Source: Morella rubra (lineage: Eukaryota; Streptophyta; Magnoliopsida; Fagales; Myricaceae). From it: a DNA stretch of 64,000 bases. Where the stretch lies: the NCBI GenBank assembly GCA_003952965.2, contig CM025853.1, positions 16,819,324 through 16,883,323 on the forward strand, read 5' to 3'. The notes under the pieces are model-generated. The model was given only the letters and a program-made list of their open reading frames with translations. It did no database searches and had not been told where the DNA came from. Of the stretch, positions 12,087 to 21,950 are shown in pieces. Both the position numbers and the translations under genes were made by a program. Every line of letters begins with the position of its first letter. Position 1 is the first letter of the stretch.

Positions 12087-12172
12087 GTAAGTTATATTCT
12101 GCACCCTAAATTTTCCAAGGTGCCTCTTTATCTTGCCTCTTAATTGAACAACACAAGTCCTATTTCATAGTC

Positions 12173-12174
<2 letters not shown>

Positions 12175-12220
<46 letters not shown>
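12175..12220. repeat. (GA)n microsatellite
   Basis: Uninterrupted AG/GA dinucleotides for about 45 bases inside an intron of the RLK pseudogene. Confidence 0.95.
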
Positions 12221-12224
<4 letters not shown>

Positions 12225-12650
12225 TTGTGAAGCTCGAAATTTTTTTTTTTTTTTTCATGTAGATGTTTACATCCTAGGTAATCATCTGTCTCTTAAGAGC
12301 TACTCTTACTGAGGAGCAACAAAACGCCTGTTATTCCATGAAAATATTTGCTCGAGGAGGAGAAGAAAATATTTGCTTAAGAATCTCACACTTCAAAGAA
12401 AATTAACTTGGTTGACAAGAAATGATAATAGAATGGTCACAATCATAATTCTTCTTTGACTTAAAAATGCAGCTAAAAAATACTCAGTTTAATAATTAAA
12501 CTGTTATCAAACAAGTATTAAATTGTACTAAAAGCTAAAGACTTAATGAGTTGCAATTTCCTCATTGGCCTAGGCAATTTCTGTTTTCCTCTAATTGCAT
12601 CAACATGTTCCTTTACTTCTGTTGACCGGACATAATTGCTCAGCTTGCAG
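12221..12650. other. RLK intron remainder
   Basis: AT-rich intron with a T-run at 12239-12255. No coding or transposon signal was recognised up to the acceptor GCTTGCAG at 12650. Confidence 0.6.
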
Positions 12651-12797
12651 ATTTCAAACCTCCTTCAGATGAGAGTAACGCAAATCATGTGAAAATAACC
12701 ATTGGGACAGTGGTTGCTGTAATATTTTTTCTCGTTCAAGTGATTGGTGTAATGTGGAGGAAAGGCTGGCTAGGAGGCAAAGTGTCTGTAGACAAAG
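12651..12797 (+). pseudogene. RLK pseudogene: transmembrane exon
   Basis: After a CAG acceptor it reads FKPPSDESNANHVK, then a hydrophobic span ITIGTVVAVIFFLVQVIGVM and the stop-transfer sequence WRKGWLGGK, then a GT donor after GACAAAG. This is the single membrane helix expected between the malectin and kinase parts. Confidence 0.85.
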
Positions 12798-13816
12798 GTA
12801 TGAAAAATTTCTCTCAAATTCTCGTTGAGATCCTTGTTTATTTACATCTTGTAAATCAGAAGTGCGCATCCGGTAACCACAACACAGAAGTCTCCTGAAA
12901 CAACATCAGAATCCCACCATTTTCTTTAACTTTTAACGAGAGGGAAATTACTTTATCTCCATCGATATAAATTCCATTATTCCCTGTTGTTATCTATATG
13001 TAGTCTCTATAAATCACGCAGACTAGCACAACCAGGTCAAGAGTAGCAACAGTCCATGTCAAGCAGAAGTTTTGACTCGTATGATTATGTTAAATTCAGT
13101 AACACTTTTCGTCTCCAGATTATGTATGACCAGGTTAAAAAGTCAGTAACGCTTTCCATTGGTCATTATTGTTATAGAAAGCTGAATGACATTTTTAGGT
13201 ACAAATCTAGGTTGTGGTAAATGCAGGATAAAAATTATAAACATACCTTTTGACTGGTGTATCTTCTAGAATGTGTCCATATTCCTAATATGCTCTCGGA
13301 AGTTCGTTCATCCTTTTTTTCTCCTTTTACTGGAACATTCATTACAATTTCCCTCCTCTCTTTAAATCGTACAGAACAGCACAACCAGGTCAAGCATAAG
13401 ACAGTCAACAGCAGCATGACTTTTCAAAAATCAATGTTCTAATTTAACCTCTTGACTAGAATTAGTTGCTTGGAAAATTAACATTTGTCCCTCTTTCCTG
13501 GATTTCAATACTACCTGTAATTGTCTGTAACAATTTTCACTCTCATGATTTGTGGAGAAAACTGAGGTGACTTCCCTGGACATAGTTTATCTTAGTTTCA
13601 AGAAAAAATAAAAATACAGAATAGTGTAACTTGTTTATTTGGTAGAAAGTAGCCATAGACCAAGACCGCTTCTCATAGAAGTTCGAACTCCTCTCTTTTT
13701 TTAATTACCTATTTGATGTAACCTTCAACCCAATTTGGACACTTAATTAGCAAAAGAACATACAATGAGTTTTGAGTATCTTCTCTCTACTGACATCCAG
13801 TTCTGCATTGTGGGCG
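12798..13816. other. RLK intron (1.0 kb)
   Basis: The repeated phrases ACAACCAGGTCAAG (about 13027 and 13382) and GTCAGTAACGCTTTCC-like text suggest a local duplication of roughly 350 bp. The expected AG acceptor before the kinase exon is not obvious, so this border may also be damaged. Confidence 0.45.
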
Positions 13817-13936
13817 GAACTTCAAGGTATAGATCTGCAAACAGTATTATTTACATTGCGACAGATCAGAGCTGCCACCAGGAACTTTGATCCTGCAAAA
13901 AAACTTGGTGAAGGTGGTTTTGGTTCTGTTTACAAG
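13817..13936 (+). pseudogene. RLK pseudogene: kinase start with glycine loop
   Basis: ELQGIDLQTVLFTLRQIRAA is followed by NFDPAKKLGEGGFGSVYK, the GxGxxG ATP loop of subdomain I, then a GT donor. The reading is clean within the exon. Confidence 0.88.
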
Positions 13937-14042
13937 GTAATTTTGTGTTGTGTTTTTTATAAGATCGAATCTATTGGAACTAAGGAGATGAGTATGATTA
14001 ATGTCTCTTTACAATTTTCAGTGGACATTCAGGATAAGTTGT

Positions 14043-14402
14043 GGGAAAAATTTATATTTACTCACTGAGTTTTGAAGTGATTTTGAAAAACTCATTAGGT
14101 TTTTAAAAAAAATCTTAAAACTCATTAGGCTTTGACAGTGAGTATAATAAATCACTCAGTCTAATTCTCTTAGTATTTTAACTGAAATTTTTTTCACCCA
14201 ACACCAAGTGTCATTAAAATAAATTATGACACAGTTGCGAGTTGTGATTGGGTGAAAAAAATTGTGTTAAATCACTCTAACGGAGTTGGGCTGAGCGATT
14301 TATTATACTAACGGTCAAAATCTAGTGAGTTTAGGATTTTTTTAGAAACCCAATGAATTTTTCAAAATAACGTAAAAACCTAGTGAGTGAAAATGAATTT
14401 TC
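14043..14402. mobile_element. foldback MITE inside an RLK intron
   Basis: The two ends are long imperfect inverted repeats of over 100 bases. The left reads TTTACTCACTGAGTTTTGAAG...AACTCATTAGGTTTTT...AGTATAATAAATCACTCAG. The right is its reverse complement (CTGAGCGATTTATTATACTAACGG...AACCTAGTGAGTGAAAAT). The centre has HCACCCAAC/GTTGGGTG-like pairing. There is no coding sequence, and the target-site duplication could not be fixed. Confidence 0.82.
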
Positions 14403-14814
14403 CCCAAGTTTTAACACGTTTTCTTCCTTCTTCCCTATCAAGAAAGTATTTCACAAACTGCACAATAAAACTTCTGGAGGAATATCACTGCAAACATTTA
14501 TTGTAGAGTTTACTAATTCCAACAGAATGACTACCCTGCCCCCAGCTTTGATTTTCGAAGGGTTTCAGGGAATATTGTTTATAAGAACTATCCAAATCGC
14601 CCATGGAATTCAGAAGAGTCTATTGAAAATTTTCTCTTACTTGTGTATATTAAAGGCTGATAGCCGGTAGAGGATCAAAAAGAGTACACAACCATTAAAA
14701 TAGGAAGCTCCAATTGGACAAATGATACTGATGCTAAATGAAGTTCGCCTGAATTTCATGGGTGTTGCTTGGTTTATGCGAAGTGTAATACTGGGACTAC
14801 TGTTTTTGAAATAG

Positions 14815-15030
14815 GGTCTGCAATCGGAAGGCACTCTGATTGTAGTGAAGCAACTCTCGTCAAAATCTATGTAACGAAATCGAGAATTTGTTAATGAAAT
14901 TGGCATGATATCTGGACTCTAACATCCAAATCTTGTGAAGCTGTATGGATGTTGCGTGGAAGGAAACCAGTTATTGCTAGTTTATGAATACATGGAAAAT
15001 AATTTTCTATCTCCCGCTCTTTTTGGTGCA
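14815..15030 (+). pseudogene. RLK pseudogene: kinase N-lobe exon with two stops
   Basis: Reads LQSEGTLIVVKQLSSKS, with the ATP-anchoring Lys in VVK present, then a TAA (about 14857) where relatives have Gln, then NREFVNEIGMISGL (helix C Glu present), a second TAA (about 14905) where relatives have Gln, then [20 protein letters not shown] and YEYMENN. Both stops fit single C to T changes in CAA/CAG codons. The exon continues to the retroposon insertion just downstream. Confidence 0.87.
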
Positions 15031-15065
15031 TACTTCCAACCATCTAGTCATATATATGAATACAT

Positions 15066-15081
15066 AACATGCAGTCAATCC
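15066..15081 (+). repeat. left target-site duplication of the retroposon
   Basis: AACATGCAGTCAATCC here is repeated exactly at 16021-16036 on the other side of the insert. The first two A bases of the right copy merge with the poly(A) tail, so the certain length is 14 bases. Confidence 0.92.
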
Positions 15082-16022
15082 TATCAATTTGAACAAAAAA
15101 CCTAGCGCCTCTCTAAACGCTCTCTCTCTTTCAACTCTTTGCAGCCGCTTATCCTAGCGCCTTCAAGAGGAAGGTGGGAGCTTTGGCTCCTCCCTTCCTC
15201 CGTCCCTCTTCTCCCCTTTCCTCTCTCCCTTTTCCTTTTACCTTCTCTTCCTCCCTGGTTCGATTGGCTAGAGCTGTTTCTTTTGGGTTTCCTTTCAGGT
15301 GGCACACAAGCAGTTGACGGTGATCTCCGGCAATCGTTGGTTGACACGCGCCCCATGACCGATCTCAGACGGCCCTGATCTACACAAAGACCACCTTCCG
15401 GCATGCTGAAGACTGTGCGTGTAGACTCACTCACCTCTCGAGGTGCGTGTGGATCTCAAGCGCCAAGGCTTCTGGTTGACGTTGTTGGTTCCTCTACCTC
15501 CTGTGACGTGCTACTCTCCCCAGGACCAGTCTATGCGGCCTCTGCTCTCCCCCCTTGGCCATGGACCTCCTCCAACCGCCACCACGCGCTGCTCTACCAC
15601 CGACAGCTTCTGTTTAGATCTTGCTATTGTTTGGTTGTCTTTGTTTGCTGCTTATGTCAGATTATCGCCCGTTTGGGCTTATTCGCCCTATGGGCTTACC
15701 TGTAGTGTGGTTGTGTTTGTGTGTAATTTTTTCAACCGGCATTTAGATTTAAAGTATTCTAAGGGAGTAGGAACGACGCTACGTCTGTCTTTCTTTCAAC
15801 GGCAGTCGCCATTGTCTTGTGCAGTGGTTATTGCTTTTTATGAGTTTTTGCGCCCATCTCTCACGGGTCTCCCCGCTACCTCTGAGGACCTTGAGTCCTC
15901 ATTTATGAGCTACAACCCCCTAAACTTGTTACTGACCCTTTGGGTCCTTTTCGTTGTAAGTTTTCAGCTGTAATTTTCTATGCTATGAATAAAATGTGTC
16001 TTCATTTAAAAAAAAAAAAAAA
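15082..16022 (+). mobile_element. poly(A)-tailed retroposon (non-autonomous LINE or processed transcript copy)
   Basis: About 940 bp flanked by a perfect 14-16 bp target-site duplication and ending in a run of about 15 A (16008-16022) after AATAAA at 15989-15994. These are the marks of LINE-machinery reverse transcription of a polyadenylated RNA. The body is more GC- and pyrimidine-rich than its surroundings, starting with CTAGCGCCTCTC and CTCTCTCTTTC. It has open stretches of about 80-176 codons in overlapping frames (15139-15378, 15403-15705, 15443-15973) without any domain I recognise and no RT or endonuclease motif. It could be a 5'+3' LINE-derived non-autonomous element or a retrocopy of a host RNA. 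A tRNA-derived SINE is unlikely because of the length and lack of A/B boxes. Confidence 0.87.
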
Positions 16023-16036
16023 CATGCAGTCAATCC
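16021..16036 (+). repeat. right target-site duplication of the retroposon
   Basis: Second copy of AACATGCAGTCAATCC, immediately after the poly(A) run, returning to receptor-kinase intron sequence. Confidence 0.92.
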
Positions 16037-16089
16037 AAAGAGTCCTTGGAAATGTGATCTTGCTTTTATTTTAAACAGGGGAAGGACAC

Positions 16090-16335
16090 AGTGTCTTAGA
16101 TTGAAACTGGACTGGTGGACTGGCCTAGCAGGTAGAAAATTTGCCTAGATATTGCTAGAGGTTTGGCCTGCCTGCATGAGGAATCGAGGTTAAAAATTGT
16201 GCATAGGGATATAAAGAAAAGCAATGTGCTTCTTGATAAGGGTTTTAATGCCAAAATTTCTGATTTTGGTTTTGGCGAAGTTAAATGAAGATGACAATAC
16301 CTCCGTGAGTACCAGGATTGCTAGAACTATGTAAG
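16090..16335 (+). pseudogene. RLK pseudogene: catalytic-loop exon with frameshifts
   Basis: Successive frames read RLKLDW, then [40 protein letters not shown] and DFG, followed by one extra T, then [20 protein letters not shown] in the next frame. HRD and DFG are present, as is the Asn of the catalytic loop (HRDIKxxN). The one-base insertion sits directly after DFG (about 16268-16274), and another frame change lies between LDW and CLD. The exon ends at a GTAAG donor near 16332. Confidence 0.87.
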
Positions 16336-17106
16336 TTTTCCCATTACACCGAAATGTATTGACATTCTTCTGTTTCGAGCGCAAACAAGCATAAAGTTAT
16401 TTACTTAACTACATTTGTCACGGGGTTGTAGGAGATGCTATACTTTGTTAGCTATTTTGATTGTATGCTTTGAGTGAGTTTAGTACAACATTTGTACTGT
16501 TCTCTCTCTCTCTCTCTTTCTTTTTTTTTCTTCTAATAAAATGAGCAGCTTATTCAAAAATAAAAAATGGTTAAATACACTTTGCATCCTCCAACTATGG
16601 GAGTTTGACACTTCGCACCACAATTTATTATTTTTATCACATTGCATCCATCAATTATTGATTTTAGACAATTTGCACCCTCCCTTAAAATTTTTGATTA
16701 ATTTGGACGGAAAATGATTTTTTGATGTGTGAAATGATAATTTTATCCCCATATTTTTTTTGAGCAATGACCATCTAATAAGGGTAAAATTGTAATTTTG
16801 AGACCAAATAATAAATTTCCATCCAAATTGACTGAAAATTATAACAGAGTGTGTAAAGTATCTTAAATCAATAGTTAATAGGTGCAATGTGACAAAATAA
16901 TAGATCGAAGTGTAAAATGTCAAGATCTATAAAGTTAGAAAATACAAAATATATCTATTCCTTACATTTGTCGAGAACTTATATACTTTTTGTCCCACAA
17001 GCATAAGGCCCAACATCTTTGCCCTCATACTTGAGAAATAAATGATACAGGATACGATTGAGACTACAAGTTCTATATCAAAATGCTTCATTCTGTTTGA
17101 TTATGC
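16336..17106. other. RLK intron holding a MITE
   Basis: Contains a CT microsatellite (16501-16519) and the foldback element listed separately. The acceptor is TTATGCAG at 17101-17108 or just beyond. Confidence 0.6.
16565..16955. mobile_element. foldback MITE with ~95-bp inverted arms
   Basis: The left arm reads AAATACACTTTGCATCCTCC...TTTGACACTTCGCACCAC...ATCACATTGCATCCATCAATTATTG. The right arm carries the complement: CAATAGTTAATAGGTGCAATGTGAC...CGAAGTGTAAAATGTCAAGATC...TAGAAAATAC. Internal AT-rich sequence is non-coding. A related half-unit (TTGCACCC...CAAACTACCAATC) appears near 52175-52300. Confidence 0.8.
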
Positions 17107-17259
17107 AGAGGTTATATGGCTCCCGAATATGCAATGCGTGGTTACTTGACTCCCAAAGCGGACGTTTATAGTTTTGGAGTTGTTGCATTAGAAATTGTTA
17201 GTGGAAAGAGCAACACAAACTATCAGCCAAAGGAAGAATTCGTATGCCTTCTTGATTGG
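17107..17259 (+). pseudogene. RLK pseudogene: activation-segment/APE exon
   Basis: Reads [40 protein letters not shown] and CLLDW before a GTAATT donor. It carries the APE motif (as APEY) and the subdomain IX Asp (KADVYSFG). Open within the exon. Confidence 0.87.
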
Positions 17260-17705
17260 GTAATTACAATTTCTTCAGAATTTCTTTCCTTCTCATACAA
17301 TAGATGTGTTCTATTTTGTTTCTATTTTATGACCTGTCTAACATTTTCATCACTATAAATGGTTGCAAAAATCTCAAAACAAGTTGGAAACCTTTAAGAA
17401 AATGCCCTGTTTGTTTACCTAATTGTAAAATAATTTGATGATTAAGGCACTTTCTGATCTTTTTCCAAGATTCTCACAAGTCTTTAGTGGAATGAATCGC
17501 AAATTGTAATGTCTCACATTCCTAGTGAATAAGGATTCGCTGTCTTATCTGACCATGGAAATTCCTGTGCTTAATTTCATCGTTATCATTATTCTTATGC
17601 TGGATTTTCTTCAATTTTTAACTCCCAACAGTACTAGACTTAGTTACTGTGTTCTCCAGGTAACCATTTCCATTTTTCTCATTGTTCTTGATTTTGGGCT
17701 TCTTC
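17260..17705. other. RLK intron
   Basis: AT-rich, with no coding segment recognised. The following exon starts near TCTTCTAG at 17702-17709. Confidence 0.5.
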
Positions 17706-17799
17706 TAGGCCTACTTATGCAAGAGAGAGGCAGTCTATGATCAACCCTGGGTTCAGAATATTCATCAGAGGAGGCAATGGTGATGATAAATGTGGCTCT
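17706..17799 (+). pseudogene. RLK pseudogene: subdomain X-XI exon, 5' half, cut by copia
   Basis: AYL-MQERGSL-like text (17708-17740) is followed, after a frame change, by SEEAMVMINVAL at about 17764-17799. The copia element begins at 17800. The continuation of the same exon (LLCTNASPTLRPTMSQVV) is found 10 kb away at 27804, which dates the insertion as later than this exon. Confidence 0.85.
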
Positions 17800-17964
17800 T
17801 ATGAGAGATGAATGGGAAAAATGTGTATTCGTATATTATAAACTGAGTACATTTGTCTATATATATAGACGTAAGAAAGCTAGAGTAAAAACTAACTTAT
17901 CAAACTAACTCTCAACTTATTTAACAACTTCAGTTACGTTTTCTAACTATCTAACTCTCTATTA
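17800..17964 (-). repeat. 3' LTR of the copia element (165 bp)
   Basis: Near-identical to 27648-27803, differing mostly by 2-4 base indels (TATATTATAAAC versus TATAAAC, ACTCTCAACT versus ACTCAACT). It contains TATATATATAGACG. Boundaries are set by the GCTCT target duplication on one side and the PPT on the other. Confidence 0.92.
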
Positions 17965-17976
17965 CCCCCCTCAAGC
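17965..17976 (-). other. polypurine tract of the copia element
   Basis: On the minus strand the sequence reads AGCTTGAGGGGGG directly before the LTR start TAATAG. This is the standard copia plus-strand priming site. Confidence 0.85.
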
Positions 17977-18936
17977 TAGACTGTGTACATTCAACAGACT
18001 AAGCTTGGTAACCAAAAAATGAAACTGATCGAAGGATAATGGTTTAGTTAGAATGTCAGCAAGTTGATGTTCAGTGGACACGTGAAATGTCTTGATCAAA
18101 TGAAGTTGGATCATGTCGCGAACTAAGTGACAGTCGATGTCTATGTGTTTTGTCCTCTCATGGAAAACTGGGTTGGCAGCAATATGAATTGCAGCCTTGC
18201 TATCACAAAACAAAGAGGCAAGTTGAGAATGAAACACATTAAAATTGTGAAGAAGTGCTAGAAGCCATTTGAGTTCACAGCAAGCAGCAGCCATCGATTG
18301 ATACTCTGCCTCTGCTGAAGAACGACTAATAGTAACATGCTTCTTTGATTTCCATGAGATAAGAGAGTCGCCAAGGAAAACAGCAAAACCCGTGACAGAT
18401 CGTCTAGTATCTGGGCAGGCAGCCCAATCAGAGTCACAAAAACCTTGAAGCTGAATAGAAGAGGAACTGGAGAGAAAAATCCCTTGACCTGGACTCCCTT
18501 TGAGGTACTTCAAAACATTGATGGCAGCTTCATAATGAGATTGTCGAGGAGCTAACATAAACTGGCTTAAAGTGTTCACAGCAAAACATATGTCAGGTCT
18601 GGTTACAGTAAGGTATAAAAGTCTGCCCACCATGCGTCTATAGGAGCTGGGATCTTCTAACAAAGCACCTTCAGAACTAGTAAGGCGAAGACTAGAATCC
18701 ATACGTATCTTGGCTGGTTTTGCAGCCAAAAGACCAGTATCAGAAAGCAGTTCAAGAGTATACTTCCTCTGATATAAAGAGATACCCTTCAAAGATCTAG
18801 CCACCTTGAGCCCAAGAAAGTATTTTAGAGGTCCTAAATCTTTGAGTTTGAAGCAAGAATTCAACCAAAACTTGAGAGCAGCAACTGACTCGGAAGAATT
18901 GCTAGCAATTATAATATCGTCAACATATACTAACAA
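17971..18936 (-). pseudogene. copia reverse transcriptase C-terminus and RNase H
   Basis: A 321-codon open stretch starts at the catalytic motif LVYVDDIII, followed by LKDLGPLKYFLG, TRPDICFAVNTLSQF and GFCDSDWAACPDTRRSVTGF (RNase H first Asp). It continues with SWKSKKHVTISRSSAEAEY (catalytic Glu), CDSKAAIHIAANPVFHERTK, HIDIDCHLVRD and ADILTKPL, the standard copia end. It runs up to the PPT. The frame is closed upstream only by a TAG in the preceding RT segment, so this half is well preserved and fairly young. In active elements it copies the RNA and degrades the template. Confidence 0.93.
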
Positions 18937-19457
18937 AGCAATGAAAGTAGAACCATCAAATTTAACAAAAAGTGAATAATCTGATTTTGATTGGTGAAAT
19001 CCATAAGTAATCAGAGTAGAGGAAAACTTATGGAACCACTATCTACTAGCTTGCTTTAATCCATATAAAGATTTCTTAAGATGACAAACCCGATCGTCAC
19101 CATTATGTGAAAAACCAGGAGGTGATTTCATAAAAACCTTTTCTTCCAATTCACCATGTAAGAAGGCATTGTTGACGTCGAGTTGATGTAAGTCCCATTT
19201 ATGTATGGCTGCCAAGGCTAAGAGACAACGAACAGTAGATATTTTTGCAACAAGAGAAAAAGTATCAAAATAATCAACTCCCTCTTGCTGTGTATACCCT
19301 TTTGCAACCAACCTTTCCTTGTACCTCTCCAAGGTAACATCAGCCTTAAACTTACATTTATAAACACACTTACACCCTATTGCGGTTTTGCCAGGAGGTA
19401 AAGTAGTTAGAACCTAGGCATTATTAAGTTCAAGGGCAGATATCTCTGCTTGCATTG
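18937..19457 (-). pseudogene. copia reverse transcriptase N-terminus with stop codons
   Basis: The open stretch 19039-19332 reads [60 protein letters not shown], then [11 protein letters not shown] and a TAG (19036-19038) where relatives have Gln before WF. After it the same frame continues FHKFSSTLITYGFHQSKSDY into the YVDD half. Upstream another TAG (about 19418) replaces Trp in the QAEISALELNN-W segment. Two single-base changes therefore separate this copy from an open RT frame. Confidence 0.9.
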
Positions 19458-20305
19458 CTACTCTCCATTCAGTATTTTAACAGCATCATGAAAAGATTTG
19501 GGTTCTTTGTGACTAGAAACAGCTAAAGTGTATGCTCTATGTGAAGGTGAGAGATGTGAATATGAAAGAGAAGATGACAAAGGATATAAAGGAGAAGAAC
19601 CTGTATCCAAGTGTGATTGTGAGTTGCTAGGAGCAGTGTGGACCATTTGGCAGTGATAGTCCTGCAGATTTGCAGGCTTTCTTCTGATTCTATCTGATCT
19701 TCGAATAGGTGATATAGTAGAAGACAGAATAGGTGGAATATCAGATGATTGAACAGGTGGAAGAGCAGATGTGTGAGGTATAGGAGATGACGGAGGTAAA
19801 TGAGATGAATGAGGTACAGGTGAAGTAGAACTAGGAATATCCGAATAGTGGAACTGATCTGCTGTAGAATGAGGACAAGATGGAAAAACAAATTGACTCA
19901 AGATATCAGGAGATGCAAAATCTGATGGGGAGTGTTGTGAAGTGGGATTGAAGAATGGAAATTTATCTTCATGAAAGATAACATGGCGAGATATTGTGAT
20001 AAAATTTGAGACAGGGTCAAGTAACTGATAGCCTTTAGTACCAGTGGGATATCCAAGAAAAACACACAGGATTGCTCTAGGTTGAAACTTATTTCGAGCA
20101 TGAGAATGGGTGGAAACATAAGCCAAGCAGCCAAAAGTCTTGAGGTAATTGTAGCTAGGTGGTTTTTGAAATAAAACTTCATATGTGGATCTGTTTTGAA
20201 GCACTGGTGTGGGAATGCGATTGATGATATGTACTGCAGTAATAACACAATCACTCCAAAAATATATGGGAAGGTGAGCTTGGAATCAAAGGGAGCGAGC
20301 GACAT
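19458..20305 (-). pseudogene. copia integrase C-terminus and linker (copy A)
   Basis: Reads NRSTYEVLFQKPPSYNYLKT, FGCLAYVSTHSHARNKFQPR, AILCVFLGYPTGTKGYQLLD and HVIFHEDKFPF, the GKGY-like C-terminal integrase module of copia elements. A Ser/Pro-rich linker and IRRSDRIRRKPANLQDY, the usual start of the RT region, follow. The frame changes near 20205-20300 (AVHIINRIPTP lies in the adjacent frame). Confidence 0.9.
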
Positions 20306-20800
20306 TTAGAAGATGCTGATGCTTTCTCTCAATAGTAGAGTTTTGTTGAGGGGTATAAGCACAACTTGTTTGATGTAGATCCCTTTTTGGCTAAAATAAT
20401 CTATCTTGGCAAATTCTAACCCATTATCTGACCTTAATGTTTTGACAGAGGTGCTAAACTGATTTTCGACGAAAGAACAGAATGCTTGAATATATGTTCT
20501 GGTGTTAGATTTGTTTCTCATGAGATAAATCCATGTACATCATCAACTATGGATAAGAAATAGCGAAACCCGTCATGAGAAGGAACAGAAAATGGACCCC
20601 AAATATCACAATGGATAAGTTGAAATGGAAAATGACTTTGAGATGTACTAGTGGTAAATGGAAGCTTTCGCTGTTTACTAAGATGACAAATTGAACAATG
20701 AGAAAGAGTTTGTGCATGAGAAGATTCAGCTGTAGGTAAAAGTTCTTTATTAGCTGTAATCGAGATTGAGACAAGTGACCTAAACGACAATGCCACAAAA
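20306..20800 (-). pseudogene. copia integrase core (copy A), frame-broken
   Basis: Contains CHLSKQRKLPF (end of the zinc-binding domain), LIHCDIWGPFSVPSHDGFRY, FLSIVDDVHGFIS (first catalytic Asp in HCDIWGP), then after a frame change VKTLRSDNGLEF (second Asp, RSDNG) and the segment with SQKGI. The catalytic Glu motif lies in the damaged GTTGAGGGG region. About two frameshifts are needed. Confidence 0.87.
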
Positions 20801-21760
20801 ATTGAGACTGTGAAGAAATGAAATTACATGAAGCTGAAATAGAATCAGAAGCTGCTTGCGATGTCTGCAGTAAATGATAAAGCCCTTGAGTGAGTTTAGC
20901 AACTCCAATCATCTTCCATTGGATAGGGTCCTGTATGAAACAATGATCATTAAGGAAAATGAGACAACAAGAAAGTTGAGAGGTTAAACGACTTGCTGAA
21001 ATGAGATTGATAGAGAATTGAGGAATGTATAAAACATTCGAGAGCACAAAATTGTCATGAAACTTGACTGTACCTATATGAGTAGCTATGACAAATTGTT
21101 TATTAGATAGAAGGACTTTGATGTGGACAGTGGAAACAATAGTAGTTAAAAGATCTATGGATCCAACCATATGACCTGTGGCCCCGGTGTCAATAATCCA
21201 AGACTGACATCGGGCAGATTGTGATGAAGAACAGTGATAAGAACTAGAATGAAGTGAAGTGAAAGTACCTGAAAAGTTTGAAACTAAAGAGGGACTGACA
21301 GATTGACCAAGTGGAACAGATACTTGGTTAACAGATGGTGGAATTGATGGTGAGAACTTCTGATTTTGGAGAGAAGTAAACAAGTCTTGGCACTGCTCTT
21401 GAAGGTTAGATAACCCGGGTGCTTGACTGACTTCTTGCTCAATATTGACATTATGGGCAGAGTTGAATCCAGTTGAGGAAGAAGCATTTCTGCCTTTTGT
21501 AAACTTGAATCCGGGTGGAAAACCATGAAGGCGATAGCATTTTTTTATGGTATGCCCAAACTTCCCACAATGATGCACAATGGTTTGTTACTGACTTTCC
21601 CTCCTCCTGCAAAATTTCGACCCCATTCTTGAGAAGCATTTTGCAAAACAGGATTGCCACCAAGGTGTTCTTCTTCTTGGATGATAAGAGAGAACACTTT
21701 ATTGATGCTTGGAAGTTATGACAGCAAGATTTGAACTCTCCTTGCTTGCTTTGTGATCCC
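20547..21760 (-). pseudogene. copia gag zinc knuckle, protease and pre-integrase domain (copy A)
   Basis: Zinc knuckle HHCGKFGHTIKKCYRLHGFP at the N-terminal side (first Cys of the CCHC lost by deletion, Cys-to-His context MHHC), protease active site WIIDTGATGHM, and the GAG-pre-integrase motif FLWHCRLGHLSQS. In copy B the same knuckle reads CTHCGKFGHTIKKC and is complete. The element-5' part of this copy (21540-21760) carries multiple 1-12 bp deletions relative to copy B. Confidence 0.9.
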
Positions 21761-21950
21761 AACCCATCCTTAGAGAAGACCAGGATGCATCTGCAGCCAA
21801 TTTTGACTTGCTTCATCCACACCATGCCAGGATGGACAGAGAACCTATAGATTAAGTTGATAGCTTGCATTGCAGTATAAAGCATCCAACACTAACATGA
21901 CAAGAACTGTATCTGTGAATGCTAGGACAGTAGCAATAGTCCTCTTTCTT
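21760..21950. other. junction filler between the two internal copies
   Basis: About 190 bp that match neither copy A (19.67-21.7 kb) nor the corresponding part of copy B. The minus strand includes text resembling other copia leader sequence (GTTAGTGTTGGATGC). It is probably filler DNA at the duplication joint. Confidence 0.5.

Noticed and set aside
12175..12220. GA repeat as a regulatory GAGA element
   Set aside because: Intronic microsatellite in a dead gene; nothing supports regulation.
14637..14906. 89-codon minus-strand open frame
   Set aside because: It is the shadow of the kinase N-lobe exon on the opposite strand.
15403..15973. Overlapping 100- and 176-codon frames as a retrogene product
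   Set aside because: Neither shows a domain or a plausible start context, and both run through GC-rich leader-like sequence. Kept only as part of the retroposon description.
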